Source: Chryseobacterium gleum
GTDB taxonomy: Bacteria > Bacteroidota > Bacteroidia > UBA10329
Reading direction: 5' to 3'
Length of the DNA: 14,911 bases
Assembly (NCBI GenBank): GCA_945874195.1
Contig: CAMCFW010000013.1
Span: 1 to 14,911, forward strand
Shown: positions 1 to 8,500 of the stretch, in pieces
How the letters are laid out: each line of letters begins with the position of its first letter
Numbering within the stretch: the stretch's first letter is position 1
Translations under genes and position numbers: made by a program
The notes under the pieces: generated by a model
Told to the model about the DNA's origin: nothing
Seen by the model: the letters and a program-made list of their open reading frames with translations, nothing else
The model's database searches: none

Positions 1-3000
1 GAGGCCAAGCGTCTTGCTGATGAGCAGCTCACCAAAGCCGAAGCAGAAAAAGCGAAATCGGCAGAGGCTGAGATACAACGCAAATTGGCAGAAGCTGAGG
101 CTAAACGCCTAGAAGTTGAGGCCGCTGCAACACTCGCAGCTGAAAAGAAAGCCAAAGAAGATCTGTATTTGAGCACCTTGGCTGAGGGTGATAAGTTAGC
201 GAGGCAGGAGAATTTTACTGAGGCTAAGTCCAAGTATGATGAGGCTGCCAGAATGTTCCCCACCCGAACCGATGTGGCTAGTAAAATGCAGGAAGTTGAG
301 CGCAGCATGGCAGCCGCAAAAGCGGAAGAAGAGCAGCGTCAAGTGAATTTGAAAAAATTCAACGAACTGATGGTTCAGGCAGAACAGTTGGTTGCTTCCG
401 AGAAATTTGACGCAGCCATCAGCGCGTACGAGACTGCAGCGGTCATCAATCCAGACTCCGAGGTTCCAGTATTCAAATTAAAGGAGCTGAAAGACACCAT
501 TGCGGCAAAGGCAAAAGCAGAACAGGAGGAGCTGAGGATTCAAAAGGAATTTGATAATCTAATGGCCAGCGCCCAAAAAGCCGAAAGCGCCAAGGATTAT
601 CAAAAAGCAAAGGAATTGTATTCATCAGCCTCTGGACTCATTCCAGACATTGCTGCACCTAAGGACAGGATTCTTGCCATCAATAAGATGCTTCAGGAGG
701 CTGAGTTGGCCAAAGAAAAACGGGAAGAAGAAAAAAGACTTGCTGAAGAGACCAAGCGCGCTGCCGAGTTAGCTGCAAAACAAGAAGCCGAGGCAGCGAA
801 AGCAAAGGCCGAACAGGATGCTGCTGAAGCCAAAGCGAAATTGGAAGAAGAGAAGAGAATTGCTGAAGAGACCAAGCGCGTTGCCGAGTTAGCTGCAAAA
901 CAAGAAGCCGAAGTTGCCAAGGCAAAGGCAGAACAAGAAGCCACATTGGCTAAGGTGAAAGCCGAGGAAGAACAAAGAATAGTTAAGGAACAGGCAATCG
1001 CTGCTAAAGCAAAAGCTGACCAAGAAGCCGCTTTGGTAAAAGCTAAAGAGGAAGAAGAGGTCAGGTTAGCACAGGAAAAAGCTGCAATTAATAAAACGGA
1101 GGCCGAACAGAAGATCCGTGCGGCCCAAGCGGTGTTAAAACAACAGGCCGAGGCCCTAAAATTGGAAAAGGAAAAGCTGGCGGAAGAAAAAAGACTGAAG
1201 GAAGAGGCTGACCTAGCTGCAGCTGAAGCCGCTAAGGTGCTTTCCGAACAAGCAAAGGCAAGAGCAGAAGAAGAAAAACGACTTGCCGAAGAAGTTAAGA
1301 ATGCCGCTTCAGAAGCTGCCAAGGCCGAACAAAAGAAACGCTTGGAAGAAGCCCAAGCGAAAGAAGAGGCTGAAAACCAAGCAAAAATACAAGCCGAACA
1401 AGCGAGACTGGCCGAACTGGAAACCCAAAAAGCACGCGCGGCAGAATTGGCTGCTCAACAATTGGAGGAGGAACAACGTCAACTAGCAGCTGACAAGGCC
1501 AAGGTGGAGGAAGAACTCCGTCAAATTGCTGAAGCCGAAGAAGCCGCAGCAGCCGAGGCAAAAAGGTTGGAAGAATTGGCAAAGGCACAGGCAGATGAAG
1601 ATAAGCTTAAGGCCGATGAACAGAAACGGCTTCTAGCAGATCAGAAAAAGAAACTTGAAGCAGATGCCGCCAAATTGGCCAAGGAAGAAGAAGAGAGAAG
1701 GTTGGCCAACGTACGCTCATCAGAACAAGAGCGGACTGAGCTTATGAGCGAAGAACGCACCATGCAAAATGAGGCTCGAATGAAAGCTGAAGCAGAGGCT
1801 CAGGCCAATGCCGAATTGAAAAAACAACAGGAAGCAGCCCAACTGGCAGATGCAGAGGCACAGAGACTTTTGGAACTTGAACTTGCCGATAGCAAACGTA
1901 TGAATGAAGAGGAAGCCGCTAGATTGAAATTGGAGGCTGAAGAACTGGCACGGATCAAAAAAGCGGAAAAACAATTGCAAAAATTAACCGCACAACAAGA
2001 AGCAGATGCAGCCCAAGAAGCCGAGCAGATGGCAGTGGAGGCCGAAGCCATCCTTCTGAAGGAAAAGACGATCAGAGAGCAACGCATGCGGGCTGAAGTT
2101 GAAGCAGCGGTTAAAAAAGAAATGCAGGCCGAATTGGAACTCGAACTGAAGCAAAAGGCGCTGGCAGAACAGACTGAAAAAGAAGCCGAAGCGGCATTTG
2201 AACGCGAACAGGAACTGAAGGAACGAAAAAAGGAACAGGAGCGCGAACAGAAGCTGGCAATGATGGAAACGCGAAAGCGACAAGAATTGGCTGAATGGGA
2301 AGCGCGCGAAATCGAGATTGAACGAGAAAGAGAAGCACAGCAACTGGCACAACAGGCCCGCGATAAAAAACTGGAACAGGAACGAGTGGAGCAGGAAGCA
2401 AAACTGGCTCAACAGTCCGAAGTGGATAAGATCGCTGCTGAAAAAAATGCAGAAAAAATGGCCGACCTTGAACAGAGACGTTTGAGAGAAGACCAGGAAA
2501 ATGTCCGAAAACTAGAGCTGACCGCAGAATGGAACCGGCTTCGCGAAGCTGCCGAAATTGAGCGAAAGCAGAAACAACAGGAAGCAGACGCGGCCAAAAT
2601 AGTACAGGCGGAAAAAGACAAGGCCGTTTTGGAAAGCCAACGTTTGGCCGACAAACAAAGACGCGATCAGGAAATAGTTGAGGCTGGCGAATTTGCAAAG
2701 GCCAAGGACGAATTCGATGAAAAGATCCGTCTGGAGAAGGAAGCCAAACGCAAGGAAGAGGTGACCTTGAAAGAAGAAAACTTCCGCAGCAAAAAGGAAT
2801 TTGAAGAGAAAGCCAAAGAACTGGCGCAAAGCGCAGTGGACGATGACCGAGCCAATTACGAGGCTGAATTGCGGTTAAAGCTGAAAGCCGAATATGACCA
2901 GAAACGTGAAGAGATCTATGCCCGTGATGCGCAAAAGCCCATAACCGTGCCTGATGCAAAGCCGAACCAATATCAGATGGATCTGGCCGAGCGCTACCCT

Positions 3001-3183
3001 ATCGGTATAACCGAAGAATCAGAATTATTGGACAACCGAGAGGTCAAGCGCCTTATAGTTAAACGCAAGGAAGGTGTGGCCGATCAATACAGCAGGGTCA
3101 AGTGGAACTGGGGCGGGGTTTATTACTTCAAGAATGAAAGCAGCACTTCGAAAGAGATATTCGATACCGAAACCAAGTGGTGA
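1..3183 (+). CDS. Giant TPR-like/coiled-coil protein, 5' end outside window
   Basis: The frame is open from the first base, so the gene begins upstream; the TTG at 85 is simply an internal leucine. At least 1,060 residues are present. The first part has three tandem 64-residue TPR-like units (166-741) with the pattern A..Y..A..I.P typical of helix-turn-helix repeats. From codon 661 to 2937 there are 759 consecutive codons without proline and with one glycine (2686), almost all Ala, Glu, Lys, Gln, Arg and Leu: a coiled coil or single charged helix. The last 70 or so residues change character to an ordinary globular sequence (YPIGITEE, then VKWNWGGVYYFKN). I recall similar tails on large Bacteroidota proteins but cannot name the domain. 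No signal peptide can be judged because the N-terminus is missing. The role is unknown; a structural or envelope-spanning scaffold is inference. The gene ends exactly where the convergent next gene ends. Confidence 0.9.
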   Translation, partial: EAKRLADEQLTKAEAEKAKSAEAEIQRKLAEAEAKRLEVEAAATLAAEKKAKEDLYLSTLAEGDKLARQENFTEAKSKYDEAARMFPTRTDVASKMQEVERSMAAAKAEEEQRQVNLKKFNELMVQAEQLVASEKFDAAISAYETAAVINPDSEVPVFKLKELKDTIAAKAKAEQEELRIQKEFDNLMASAQKAESAKDYQKAKELYSSASGLIPDIAAPKDRILAINKMLQEAELAKEKREEEKRLAEETKRAAELAAKQEAEAAKAKAEQDAAEAKAKLEEEKRIAEETKRVAELAAKQEAEVAKAKAEQEATLAKVKAEEEQRIVKEQAIAAKAKADQEAALVKAKEEEEVRLAQEKAAINKTEAEQKIRAAQAVLKQQAEALKLEKEKLAEEKRLKEEADLAAAEAAKVLSEQAKARAEEEKRLAEEVKNAASEAAKAEQKKRLEEAQAKEEAENQAKIQAEQARLAELETQKARAAELAAQQLEEEQRQLAADKAKVEEELRQIAEAEEAAAAEAKRLEELAKAQADEDKLKADEQKRLLADQKKKLEADAAKLAKEEEERRLANVRSSEQERTELMSEERTMQNEARMKAEAEAQANAELKKQQEAAQLADAEAQRLLELELADSKRMNEEEAARLKLEAEELARIKKAEKQLQKLTAQQEADAAQEAEQMAVEAEAILLKEKTIREQRMRAEVEAAVKKEMQAELELELKQKALAEQTEKEAEAAFEREQELKERKKEQEREQKLAMMETRKRQELAEWEAREIEIEREREAQQLAQQARDKKLEQERVEQEAKLAQQSEVDKIAAEKNAEKMADLEQRRLREDQENVRKLELTAEWNRLREAAEIERKQKQQEADAAKIVQAEKDKAVLESQRLADKQRRDQEIVEAGEFAKAKDEFDEKIRLEKEAKRKEEVTLKEENFRSKKEFEEKAKELAQSAVDDDRANYEAELRLKLKAEYDQKREEIYARDAQKPITVPDAKPNQYQMDLAERYPIGITEESELLDNREVKRLIVKRKEGVADQYSRVKWNWGGVYYFKNESSTSKEIFDTETKW
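166..741 (+). repeat. Three tandem 64-residue (192-base) TPR-like units
   Basis: Units begin at 166, 358 and 550, each exactly 192 bases long. Each opens with an aromatic residue (YLSTLAEGDK, FNELMVQAEQ, FDNLMASAQK), has a second aromatic at unit position 17 (NF, KF, DY) and a Y-x-x-A-x-x-(hydrophobic)-x-P core near positions 24-32, then ends in a charged helix. Nucleotide identity between units is low, so these are old repeats kept at protein level. More units may lie upstream of the window, since bases 1-165 encode the same kind of charged linker that ends each unit. Confidence 0.8.
740..911 (+). repeat. Tandem 120-base (40-residue) duplication inside the coiled coil
   Basis: Bases 740-791 recur at 860-911 with one mismatch in 52 (C761 versus T881). 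The flanking parts of the 120-base units 721-840 and 841-960 agree at 97 of 120 positions by my count. The protein units both carry EEEKR(L/I)AEETKR and AELAAKQEAE. The nearly identical core stands out from the otherwise diverged coiled coil and suggests recent duplication or gene conversion. The offset of 120 bases keeps the reading frame. Confidence 0.85.
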
Positions 3184-3186
3184 TCA
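3181..3186. other. Abutting convergent stop codons within palindrome TGATCA
   Basis: TGA at 3181-3183 ends the plus-strand coiled-coil gene, and TCA at 3184-3186 is the TGA stop of the minus-strand SGNH gene. The two stops sit back to back in a six-base palindrome with no intergenic base. No GC-rich hairpin with a T-run is visible around the junction, so each transcript must end inside the other gene. Confidence 0.9.
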
Positions 3187-4437
3187 GTTCCAGCCGAATT
3201 TTCTTGTAATCAAGTTCCTTCCATCCGTAAGCCGGATTAAGTATATGTTTGAAGTGGAAGGAAGCTCAATAAGCTCTGTTGATACGGCTTCTATCTGTCG
3301 GCTAACAATAGACCGTCCAGTAAAATCAATCAACTCAAATTGAATTCTGATTCCAAGCGGATTGTCAATTGATACTCCCTCTCCTACCCTATTCAGAACG
3401 ACAGAATTCAGCGCATTAGAATCTTCGATGCCCGAAGGACCTGTGACGGTGACTTCGGAGTAGCTGGTATCCGAATCGCAATTAGAGCTTGCCACGTGCA
3501 TCACAGTGTATGTGTCGGCTGCAGCATATGTGTGAACAGGATTGGTTTCCTGTGAAGTTGATCCATCTCCAAAATCCCAGAAATGTCCGTTTGCGTTTAC
3601 AGACGTGCTGTTAAAACTGACCATCAGTTGGTTTGCCGAATGTTCATCGGCCGCTATCACATCCGCATGGCCAACGTACCAATGGCTAAGGCTGTCAAGC
3701 ACGATGGCCTCAGCCAATTCCTGCAGGTCCTCGGCATCCTGCTGACCGATGCTCGAATAGTATGTAATTCCGACAGGCGATTTTCTAAAGATGGTAGCAT
3801 AGAACACGCAGGCGTTCAGGTAAGTGCCCCACGCACTCGGATGACTTCCATCGCCAGAATACAGACCGCTCCAAAAGAAGTTGTTTGTCAACGCCATGTG
3901 CCCCCATGCCGCGCCACAGGGTGCCACAGTTGCTTCGTTCGTCAGGCCCATCTCCAGATAACTCTGTCTGAGTCGCCCATTCATTCCTTCGAACGTGCAA
4001 ACCGGAGGATAGAACTGGCAGTTCTGCTGATCACCGGCCTGCCGCCCCCAGGTCATGAAAAATACAGGCTCGGTACATTCGTAGTTGGAACGGATGGAAT
4101 CCACCAAGATCTGGGCATAAGGATAGCAGTCGTTAGCAACCTGATTGGGCGAAAAGCTAGGAATCTGACTTTGCTCTTGAAGCACGACAAAATCCCAATC
4201 GCGACTGGCGATCTTGTTCAATGATGTTGCATTCGTTGAGTGACCCTGAAATGTATAACCTGCAGGCGTATTCGATTCATGGTAAATGGTGTCACCGTTA
4301 TTGACGGCCAGATTATAGAGCGTACCAGGCAGATCGGCCGTGTAGGTATAGCTGTTTCCTAAGAAAAGAATGGAAGTGGTCTGCGCGTTTGCAAACAAAG
4401 AAGCGAATAGAAATACTATGGTAAAAGATCGATTCAT
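3184..4437 (-). CDS. Secreted SGNH-hydrolase-like protein with PKD domain and T9SS-like tail
   Basis: The protein has 417 residues and starts at an ATG followed by a good signal peptide (about residues 1-19, ending FANAQ). Residues 22-250 look like an SGNH/DUF4886-type esterase fold. FLGNSY places a candidate nucleophile at Ser29, WDFVVLQEQS (81-90) fits the third conserved block, and DGSHPS gives the Asp196/His199 pair of the last block. Residues about 258-332 form a PKD domain (HFWDFGDGS, then NPVHTY). Residues about 340-417 resemble a type A T9SS sorting domain (FELIDFTGR, then NIYLIRLTDG), but the usual YPNP motif is replaced by SIDNP. The likely role is an extracellular or surface esterase acting on carbohydrate esters or lipids; the substrate is unknown. 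It lies 40 bases downstream of tsaD on the same strand with no promoter box visible in that gap, so cotranscription is possible. Confidence 0.8.
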   Translation of the reverse strand: MNRSFTIVFLFASLFANAQTTSILFLGNSYTYTADLPGTLYNLAVNNGDTIYHESNTPAGYTFQGHSTNATSLNKIASRDWDFVVLQEQSQIPSFSPNQVANDCYPYAQILVDSIRSNYECTEPVFFMTWGRQAGDQQNCQFYPPVCTFEGMNGRLRQSYLEMGLTNEATVAPCGAAWGHMALTNNFFWSGLYSGDGSHPSAWGTYLNACVFYATIFRKSPVGITYYSSIGQQDAEDLQELAEAIVLDSLSHWYVGHADVIAADEHSANQLMVSFNSTSVNANGHFWDFGDGSTSQETNPVHTYAAADTYTVMHVASSNCDSDTSYSEVTVTGPSGIEDSNALNSVVLNRVGEGVSIDNPLGIRIQFELIDFTGRSIVSRQIEAVSTELIELPSTSNIYLIRLTDGRNLITRKFGWN

Positions 4438-4477
4438 ACGTTGAATTTTGAATTTGTGAACTTCATCTAGACGAGGG

Positions 4478-5530
4478 TCAATTGAAAGGGAGGCGTGCCC
4501 TGGGCGCTACAGAATAATCACTGTAATCTGAATCGGTGTACTTGAAATAGGCTGCAATTCCGACCATGGCAGCATTGTCGGTGCAGTATTCAAACTTCGG
4601 AATGTGCGCGCGTAGACTCAATTCCGAAGCCAGATCAAGAAACTGAGTTCTTAGATGGCTGTTTGCAGAAACACCGCCTGCCAAAGCAATATCTTTCACC
4701 TGATAATGAATGGCCGCCTGCCTCAATTTGACGAGAAGATACTCCACAATATGGCGCTGATAGGAGGCGCAAACGTGCGAAATGTTTGTTTCAAGAAAAC
4801 AGGGGTCCGACTTCATCTCTTTCTGCAAGTGATAGAGAAATGAAGTTTTAATTCCGCTGAAACTATAGTCGAGGCCCTCAGTCTTGGGTAACGAATAAGC
4901 AAATCTGTTCGGGTCTCCGGTCTTTGCAAGTCTATCAATTTGCGGTCCGCCCGGATAACCGAGCCCCATGATCTTTGCCGCCTTATCGAACGCTTCGCCC
5001 GCAGCATCATCTATCGTCTTTCCGACAACCTCCATCTTCGAAGGCGAACTCACAAACACTATCTGAGTATGGCCCCCACTTACGGTAAGACAGAGAAAGG
5101 GAAACTCTGGCGCTTTTCTTCCCTCTTCGAAAATGAAATGTGCAAGGATGTGAGCGCGCATGTGATCAACCGCGATAAGCGGCACTCCGAGCGAAAGCGC
5201 CATCGCTTTTGCAAAAGTACCTCCCACCAACAGACTGCCTATCAATCCCGGACCTTCCGTAAAAGCCACGGCATGCAGGTCGGTTTTCGTGATGTTGGCC
5301 AACTTCAGCGCACTTTCAACTACCGGGACGATGTTCTTCTGATGCTCGCGGGAAGCCAATTCTGGCACCACGCCTCCGAACTGTTCATGTACTTTCTGAT
5401 CCGCCACTACGTTCGAAAGAACCACGTTTCCTCTAAGAACCGCAGCCGATGTGTCATCGCAAGATGATTCGATGGATAAGATGAGAGGCGAGTTTACCTC
5501 GGCATCGTTATTGTCTACCTTCGCGAACAA
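4478..5530 (-). CDS. tsaD: tRNA N6-adenosine threonylcarbamoyltransferase TsaD
   Basis: TsaD transfers the threonylcarbamoyl group from TC-AMP to A37 of ANN-decoding tRNAs, working in the cytoplasm with TsaB and TsaE. The 350-residue length is normal. Family signatures are all present: IESSCDDTSAAV (20-31), GGVVPELASR (52-61), the metal-binding HMRAH (His123, His127), SGGHTQ (151-156), the long GYPGGPQIDRLA stretch (191-202), GGVSANSHLR (285-294) and YCTDNAAMVG (315-324), which carries the metal-ligand Asp318. The start is odd. In-frame TGA lies at 5543-5545 and no ATG or GTG occurs before the conserved core, so TTG at 5530 is the only conventional start. A perfect TAnnTTTG box at 5562-5555 would give a leader of about 20 bases. 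The gene is divergent from tamB with 15 bases between starts. Confidence 0.97.
   Translation of the reverse strand: MFAKVDNNDAEVNSPLILSIESSCDDTSAAVLRGNVVLSNVVADQKVHEQFGGVVPELASREHQKNIVPVVESALKLANITKTDLHAVAFTEGPGLIGSLLVGGTFAKAMALSLGVPLIAVDHMRAHILAHFIFEEGRKAPEFPFLCLTVSGGHTQIVFVSSPSKMEVVGKTIDDAAGEAFDKAAKIMGLGYPGGPQIDRLAKTGDPNRFAYSLPKTEGLDYSFSGIKTSFLYHLQKEMKSDPCFLETNISHVCASYQRHIVEYLLVKLRQAAIHYQVKDIALAGGVSANSHLRTQFLDLASELSLRAHIPKFEYCTDNAAMVGIAAYFKYTDSDYSDYSVAPRARLPFN
5516..5523 (+). promoter_or_regulatory. Weak candidate -7 box for tamB
   Basis: TACCTTCG matches seven of eight positions of the Bacteroidota -7 consensus TAnnTTTG and lies 22 bases before the tamB ATG, a sensible distance. No TTG stands at the expected -33 position. 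It lies inside the 5' coding end of tsaD. A one-mismatch match is common by chance, so this is tentative. Confidence 0.25.
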
Positions 5531-5545
5531 GGTTTTCTGAGGTCA

Positions 5546-8500
5546 ATGATTTTCAAAAGTATCAAAAAAGCATTCGCATGGACCTCTGTGCTCAGCCTGC
5601 TTTTGGTGCTTTTGATCGGAGGTGCATATGTGGCCCTTCGCAGTCCGAGGGTTCAAACAAAACTCACCGGATACATTGCCTCATACCTTTCTGATGAGTT
5701 GAAAACCGCGGTAACGGTGCGGGGCATTGACATCGGTTTTTTCAACCGCGTCATTCTCGAAGGACTTTATCTGGAAGACCTGAAAGGTGATACGCTTGCT
5801 TACCTCAATCATCTTCACTTGGGAATTGGAGGTATCGGAATAAGGTCAAAAAAAGTGGTGCTTACCAAAGTAAGAATCGATGACCTGAAATTCTATCTCC
5901 ATAAATATGAAGGAGACGAAAAACTCAACATCCAATTTCTGATAGATTATTTTTCGGTGCCCAAAGACTCTGCCTCGGCCAACGAATGGGATATTCGGTC
6001 GGATGCTTTCGAACTCAGAAACGCCTCATTCAAATTAAAGAATCATTATGCCAATTCCACGTCAATCGGCATCGACTACAAAGACCTTGATGTCCGCGCT
6101 ATCAACCTGGAGATAAATGATATTAGGATTGATGTTGACACCATCTATGGCAATATCCTCAGTTTAAATTGTCACGAGAATCGTGGTTTTTTCCTGAAGA
6201 GTTTCAAAGGTAACGTCAAGGTAAGTTCTAAGGAACTGAAGGTGGATGACTTGGCCATCGAAACAGCCAAGAGCGATCTGAAACTGAACCTTCATTACAC
6301 TTATGGCAGTTGGAGCAGCTACCTCCACTTTCTCGACAGCGTGAGAATGGAATACTGGATCGAACCATCGAAAGTGAGTTTTAGTGACGTGTCGTTCTTT
6401 GCCCCGAAACTGAACGGGCTGAAAGAAAACCTCAGACTCTCTGGCCACTTGTATGGGCCGGTTTCTTCATTGAACGCACGCGGAATGAAGGTCAATTTCG
6501 GCACCATGACCTCCTTGGAAGGCGACATCGACATGGATGGGCTGCCAAATTTCAACGAAACCTTCCTCTACCTTAATCTGAAGCGCTTCAGCACACGATA
6601 CTCCGATCTGGTCATGCTACCGATTCCGCCATTCGAAAGCGGCAAGAAACTGGAACTCCCGCCCAATTTGGCCAAAATGGGTAGGATCGACTTCACCGGG
6701 AACTTCACCGGTTTCATAAACGATTTTGTGGCGTTCGGAAAATTGAATACCGAGATCGGACATCTGCGAACAGACATTTCTCTCAAAAAAGACGATGAAT
6801 CGAAGCTCATTTCCTATTCAGGAAAGCTCGAATCGATAGGTTTTGACCTTGGAAAATTCTTCGACACCGAAAAATTGGGCAAGGTTTCTTTGAAGGCCAC
6901 CGTTGTGGGAAAAGGATTGGCCAAAGAGGACATCAACGCAAAACTTGACGGCACCGTGCTTTCGGCAGAACTCATTGGCTACGATTATCAGAATATTGAA
7001 GTGAACGGTACCTTTGCCAAAAGCAAATTCGAAGGCGACCTCACTATTGCTGACGCCAATCTAGACCTCGTGTTCACAGGCGGTTTCGACCTTACAGGAA
7101 AACTTCCAGCTTTCAATTTCCATTCAGATATCGGCCATGCCAATCTATACGAGCTCAATCTGCTTCGCAAACGAGAAAATGCCACCGTTAGCGGAGTACT
7201 TGACGTAAATTTTGTTGGAGATGACATAGACAACATCATCGGCCAGATCAACATTGCCAATGCCACCTATCAGCAACAGGACGATTCGCTTTATAGGATG
7301 GAGAAGTTTTCGCTGGCCATTTCTGAAGCCGAAAAAGTGAAGCACCTCAGGTTGCGTTCGGACATTCTTGATGCCGATTTTGATGGCGAATTCACTCTGA
7401 AAAATATCCCGAAAGCTGTAAACAATCTGCTAAACAAACACCTGCCAAGCTATGCAAGCGAATTCAAAAAGTTACCTCCTGACCAGGGGTTGGAATTCGA
7501 TTTCAACATCGATCTGAAAAACACCGAATTCATTACATATTACCTTCTGAAAGACCTGCATGTTAGCGACAATTCCAACTTCAAAGGCAGCTATTCATCG
7601 AGTAAGGACGAAGTGTTCCTTAGAGGAACGTTAAGTGAGGTGGCCTTCCGTGACATCCGATTCCATAATGTGAAGATTGAGGCCGAAAATCCAGGAAACG
7701 AATTTCAACTGGCCGTGTTTGCCGACAGGTTGAATTTTACGGACAGCCTATACCTCGCAGCTTTCGAGGTAAATTCATTCACGTTCAACGATAGTCTTGG
7801 CCTAGCGGTGAAATGGAACAACAAGGGCAAGATCGCAAACAACGCCTTCATTCAAGGTGTGGCCTCGTTCCCAAAAAACAAGGCCGTAAGTTTCAAATTG
7901 GAAGAAACGCAACTGACCGTTGCGGGGCTAGAATGGAAGGTGGCCCCGAACAACCTGCTGCAAATAGACAGTTCCACGTTCACCTTCAGCGATTTTCAAT
8001 TCTCGAACAAAACACAACGTATCGGGCTCAACGGAAAGATATCCAAAGACCCTTCGGCCAAACTGGACCTTTCGCTACACAACTTCGATCTGTCAAACGT
8101 GAACATCGCCTCGCAGCGGTCTGGGCTGAAATTGGGTGGCGACATTTCCGGTAACGCACAGATCTCGGGACTTTACGATAAGCTGTTTCTCACCAATCAG
8201 CTTCAGATCGATTCGTTGGTTGTAAACGGTGTGTTGGTAGGAAATGGCGAACTGAACAATACTTGGATACCTGCCACACGAAGTATTCAGGTTTTCGGCC
8301 TCTTTCAGCGGCAAGACCTTACCAGTTTGAGCCTGGTGGGCGAATTTTTACCGGGTAGCGAACGCAAACAGAATTTCAACCTGAAGGCCATGGTGGACCA
8401 GATTCCATTGAGCCTTTTCGACCCTTACATCTCTAAGGTGCTGACCGAAGTGAAAGGAACAGCAAAGGCCGACCTCACGCTTAAAGGAACCCTGAAAGAC

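Noticed and set aside
85..87. TTG at 85 as start of the coiled-coil gene
   Set aside because: The frame is open to base 1 and the upstream residues have the same coiled-coil character, so this is an internal leucine codon of a gene that begins outside the window.
2111..2959. Open frame of 282 codons on the minus strand, and several other long minus-strand frames at 680-2855
   Set aside because: They are antisense to the coiled-coil gene. Its GAA/GAG/AAA/GCC-rich codons rarely give stops on the other strand, and the predicted proteins are low-complexity Phe/Leu/Ser/Ala runs with no domain.
3583..4224. 213-codon plus-strand frame
   Set aside because: It is antisense to the SGNH-PKD gene, which has a signal peptide and coherent domains. 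The plus-strand translation shows no recognisable motif.
4940..5467. 175-codon plus-strand frame
   Set aside because: It lies opposite the strongly conserved tsaD sequence; the translation is basic and motif-free.
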